Assembly: GCF_029433105.1 (NCBI RefSeq)
Contig: NZ_JARNTW010000023.1
Span: forward strand, 1 to 64,000
DNA length: 64,000 nt
Direction of reading: 5' to 3'
From: Runella sp. MFBS21
Lineage (GTDB): Bacteria; Bacteroidota; Bacteroidia; Cytophagales; Spirosomataceae
How positions within the stretch are numbered: the stretch's first letter is position 1; every line of letters begins with the position of its first letter. This document shows positions 62,301 to 64,000 of this stretch, piece after piece. The notes under the pieces are model-generated. The model was not told where the DNA came from. It made no database searches and saw nothing but the letters and a program-made list of their open reading frames with translations. A program made the translations under genes and the position numbers.

Positions 62301-62435
62301 CACGTCGGGAAAGGCCTCCAAAGGAGTGTTGAGATAGCTCACCACGCCCGAAATCACCAACACGCCCGTCATGAAGAAAACAAAGAATCGGTTTTTGAGT
62401 GAAAAACCTACTATTCCTCTAATAAATTTGTTCAT
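59325..62435 (-). CDS. CusA/CzcA-type RND metal-efflux pump
   Basis: 1036 residues with twelve membrane helices, the size of heavy-metal RND pumps. Seen: the N-terminal GFSLKNRFFVFFMTGVLVISGVVSYLNTPLEAFPDVTNTQ, WNGRSAEEIERFVTVPIEVAMN, the transmembrane-4 segment LLSMGAVDFGIIIDGAVVMVEG with its acidic residue, and GFIALFGICVQNGVILISVFNKNL. It moves metal ions from periplasm or inner membrane to the outer-membrane channel by proton exchange. The methionine-based Cu route of CusA is not evident, so Co/Zn/Cd-type (Czc) is equally possible. Between adaptor and DUF2490 gene. Confidence 0.92.
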   Translation of the reverse strand: MNKFIRGIVGFSLKNRFFVFFMTGVLVISGVVSYLNTPLEAFPDVTNTQIIVVTEWNGRSAEEIERFVTVPIEVAMNSVQRKTNVRSVTMFGLSIIKIIFEDDVEDFFARQQVNNQLRTVSLPDGVEPDVQPPYGPTGEIFRFTLESKDRDSRELLTLHNWVIDRQLRSVPGVADVVAFGGREKIYEIQVNPTQLAKYGITPLEVYEAVTKSNVNVGGDVIEKNGQAYVVRGIGLLNSIADIENIIVQYVNDNPILVRNVADVKESNLPRVGQVGLDQNDDVVEGIVVQRKGENPSEVLGRVKAKIEELNTKILPPDVKMVTFYDRDNLIDFCTKTVLHNLFEGILFVTVIVFLFMADWRTTLIVSIVIPLALLFAFMCLRMRGMSANLLSMGAVDFGIIIDGAVVMVEGIFVTLDHLAHKKGMDKFNKLAKLGLIKKTGGELGKAVFFSKLIIITALLPIFSFQKVEGKMFSPLAFTLGFALLGALLYTLTLVPVLCSFLLRKNVREKSNPIVRFFDTWVSRGFEFCYKHKKISVFASLVFLGTTLFSAKLLGTEFLPQLNEGSLWITAELPMSYSQNESVKIARIIRQKINNHKEVKQVLSQEGRSNDGTDPNGFNFLQFQVDLKPKEELNGKSVDDIIEELDHDLSHFQGITYNYSQPIIDNVAEAAAGIKASNAIKIYGEDLDKLDALADQVLEEIKAVPGVKDAGILRNTGQPEMSVILHDHKMALYGVSIADAQAVIEMAIGGKTASILYEGERKFDIRLRYQEQYRRNEDDILMLMVPTLKGSKIPLKEIATLRKVTGPAFVYRDNNKRFIGVKFSVRERDLGSTIAEAQKKVEPILKTLPKGYSIDWTGEFENQVRATERLGQVVPISLAAIFVLLFITFGNAKDAGLVLINVPFALIGGILALHFTHMNFGISAGVGFIALFGICVQNGVILISVFNKNLASRMSLDTAIREGVKSRIRPVVMTAMMAAIGLLPAAVSTGIGSETQKPLAIVVIGGLITATVLTLLIFPIIYRFFYRHNVHTMRDLD

Positions 62436-62455
62436 AAGTCAATAAGGATCAGCCT

Positions 62456-63541
62456 TTAATCATTTAAAGCATCATATACCAACAATTGATTTTTGGATAT
62501 GACCTGTTCATCAGTTCTCAAACCTGCACGTATATACGCTATATCATTGAGCATTTTATAGACCTGCACTTCACGCGTCTCAATATCGGAACGATTGCGG
62601 AACACCATCACCCAGTTTTTGCTACGGTCAAAAATCACCGAACTTGCCGGAATCGCTATCATCTCTCCTCCTTCATTGAACTTGAGCGATACCGTAGCGT
62701 GCATTTCAGGCTTGAGTTTATAGCCTACATTGTTGAGTCTGATTCTTACTTTCATGGTTTTGGTGTCGGGGTCGAGTACGTTATAGATTTTGTCAACGCC
62801 CCCTCTAAACAATTCATCCCCATAGCTAATTGTCTGTATATCAGCCTTCATACCCAATTTCACTTTCGGAATATCACTTTCGTTGACATTGGCCATGACC
62901 CATACTTCACTGATTTGACCCACGGTAAAAATCTGCTCGTCGTTGTCGGAGCGTAACTGCATACCGGGATTCACATTTTTACTAATCACAAAACCATCAA
63001 TCGGGGATTTGACCAAATAAACGGGAGTCTTGCCGAGTCCGTAAATCCGAAATACTTCTTTGATACGATTCAATTCAGCCTGCGCATTTTCGAGTTCTTT
63101 TTTGGCTGCCACCACTTCGCGTTGCGAATTGAGCTTGCTATCAAAAAGCTCCTCTGCGGTTTTGAGGTTTTTTTCGGCTACCAACACCTCCGCTTGTGCC
63201 TGAATCATTTGGCGCTCAAAATCAGCCACTTCGCCCGAACGTATCGTAGCAAGGACTTGTCCTTTGCGGACATAATCCCCTAGCTCTACGCTTACATTTT
63301 CGACATTGCCGCCCACCAACGGAAACACTTTAATGACACGGTTTTCGTCGGCAATCACCTTTCCGACAAGCGTTAATTCGCTCCGTACCGGTTCGGTTTT
63401 TACGGTGGCAAGCTCAATACGCTTCATCATCGTATCTGATAGCATAAAGGCCTTGATTTCTTCGGCAGTAGTTTGTTTTTTGTCGCAGCCTGCCAACCAA
63501 ACGCCTCCAGAAATTAGTAAAAATAAAAGGCTCTTTTTCAT
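62456..63541 (-). CDS. CusB/CzcB-type efflux adaptor (periplasmic)
   Basis: 361 residues with a lipoprotein signal (lipid Cys in GVWLAGCDKK). HlyD-type layout: barrel-sandwich hybrid at the start (LVGKVIADENRVIKVFPLVGGNVENVSVELGDYVRKGQVLATI), a helical hairpin (about 100-170), and the return hybrid (VKSPIDGFVISKNVNPGMQL), then a beta-barrel with ELFRGGVDKIYNVLDPDTKTMKVRIRLNNVG. It links the RND pump to the outer-membrane channel. It starts 20 bases before the pump gene. Confidence 0.92.
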   Translation of the reverse strand: MKKSLLFLLISGGVWLAGCDKKQTTAEEIKAFMLSDTMMKRIELATVKTEPVRSELTLVGKVIADENRVIKVFPLVGGNVENVSVELGDYVRKGQVLATIRSGEVADFERQMIQAQAEVLVAEKNLKTAEELFDSKLNSQREVVAAKKELENAQAELNRIKEVFRIYGLGKTPVYLVKSPIDGFVISKNVNPGMQLRSDNDEQIFTVGQISEVWVMANVNESDIPKVKLGMKADIQTISYGDELFRGGVDKIYNVLDPDTKTMKVRIRLNNVGYKLKPEMHATVSLKFNEGGEMIAIPASSVIFDRSKNWVMVFRNRSDIETREVQVYKMLNDIAYIRAGLRTDEQVISKNQLLVYDALND

Positions 63542-63625
63542 TAGTTAAAAAGTTCTTGTATTATGTCAGGCTTTCCAAGTTTAGGTATCGAGTGAGTAAA
63601 AAACTTGGAAAGTCTAGCAGTACAT

Positions 63626-64000
63626 TTAGTTAAAAAGTTCTTGTCCTACCATAAAATTCAATTCTTCGTATGCCTCTACGCGGTCTGATTTGAGTCGGTT
63701 TAGCTCTTTGATACTTTCGCTGTAGGTCTCAATCAAATCAATAAATTCCAGCAAAGTCAGATTACCTTTTTGAAAATTTTCGACCACCCCACGGTTGAGA
63801 AGTTCTAGCTGTTCGGTAAATCTCACATCTACACTTTGCACCATATTTTCTACGTATTTGACTTTTTGGAGCGCAGCCGTTACTTCATTTTTAATAAGCT
63901 GTTCTTTCTGTGTAAGTATCCCTTTTTGATACTCAATCATGCGTTTGGCTACTTTAATATTCCCTTGGTTTTTATTGAAAAAAGGCAAATCAGCCGACAG
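63626..64000 (-). CDS. TolC-family outer-membrane efflux channel, 3' part only (runs off the window)
   Basis: The C-terminal 124 residues of a TolC-type channel. Open to the window edge: LSADLPFFNKNQGNIKVAKRM at the visible start, then the alpha-barrel helices IKNEVTAALQKVKYVENMVQ and ELNRLKSDRVEAYEELNFMVG. Outer-membrane efflux proteins (CusC-like) of this kind end with such short helices and a hydrophobic LFN. The gene starts outside the window. It is the first gene of the efflux operon, 84 bases before the adaptor gene. Confidence 0.85.
   Translation of the reverse strand: MSADLPFFNKNQGNIKVAKRMIEYQKGILTQKEQLIKNEVTAALQKVKYVENMVQSVDVRFTEQLELLNRGVVENFQKGNLTLLEFIDLIETYSESIKELNRLKSDRVEAYEELNFMVGQELFN

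Overview
The window looks like chromosome of a Bacteroidota bacterium, most likely order Cytophagales. The evidence is a SusC-like TonB receptor with a carboxypeptidase-D-like N-terminal domain, DUF6089 barrels, an OmpA protein with thrombospondin-3 repeats, NIPSNAP and CopA-CopB-type proteins, few Shine-Dalgarno sequences, and -7 boxes of the form TAnnTTTG. I cannot name the genus from sequence alone.

Layout. (1) 0.2-11.5 kb, plus strand: a phosphate-acquisition block with a TonB receptor, a beta-helix-like lipoprotein, a beta-propeller phytase, a phytase-like esterase, then an operon of a D-Ala-D-Ala-ligase-like ATP-grasp protein with pstS-pstC-pstA-pstB. The two promoters inside the block share a 19-base motif that may be this organism's PHO box. 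An endonuclease/exonuclease/phosphatase protein follows at 12.0 kb. (2) 13.1-22.5 kb: a decayed genomic island beside the 3' end of a tRNA-Leu gene. It holds remnants of an AAA_14/DUF4143 ATPase, a serine recombinase and an ArdC-like antirestriction protein, two secreted proteins of unknown role (one with a JAB/DUF4329-like C-terminus), and an AbiE toxin-antitoxin pair whose toxin gene is cut by a recombinase-in-trio (RIT) element with 27-bp perfect terminal inverted repeats. The right end of the RIT element lies 10 bp from the first repeat of a cas-less CRISPR array of 11 repeats. (3) 22.5-28.8 kb, minus strand: tRNA-Leu, tRNA-Gly, a UbiA prenyltransferase, two related DUF6089 barrels (one fused to TSP3 repeats and OmpA), leucyl aminopeptidase and a sulfite-oxidase-like enzyme. 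(4) 28.9-34.7 kb: a copper-resistance operon (CopA-CopB multicopper oxidase fusion, CPH-type P1B ATPase, HMA-DUF3347 protein, Cys/His-rich secreted protein). (5) 34.8-50.4 kb: housekeeping and envelope genes including dapF, rplS, two glycosyltransferases, a cytochrome c lipoprotein and two Xaa-Pro aminopeptidases. (6) 50.6-58.5 kb: a signalling cluster (tandem UspA, DUF389 membrane protein, OmpR-family regulator, histidine kinase, coiled-coil membrane protein, TPR protein). The promoters at its two ends share an extended element with 11-bp-spaced TTAAG repeats, probably sites for the cluster's own regulator. (7) 58.5-64 kb, minus strand: DUF2490 protein and a CusCBA/Czc-type RND efflux system whose outer-membrane gene runs off the window.

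The strongest candidates for something new are the RIT element joining a truncated abiE locus to an apparently beheaded CRISPR array, the two regulatory motifs, and an alpha/beta hydrolase whose nucleophile elbow carries Gly where Ser is expected. All functional statements are inferred from sequence reading; no search was run.
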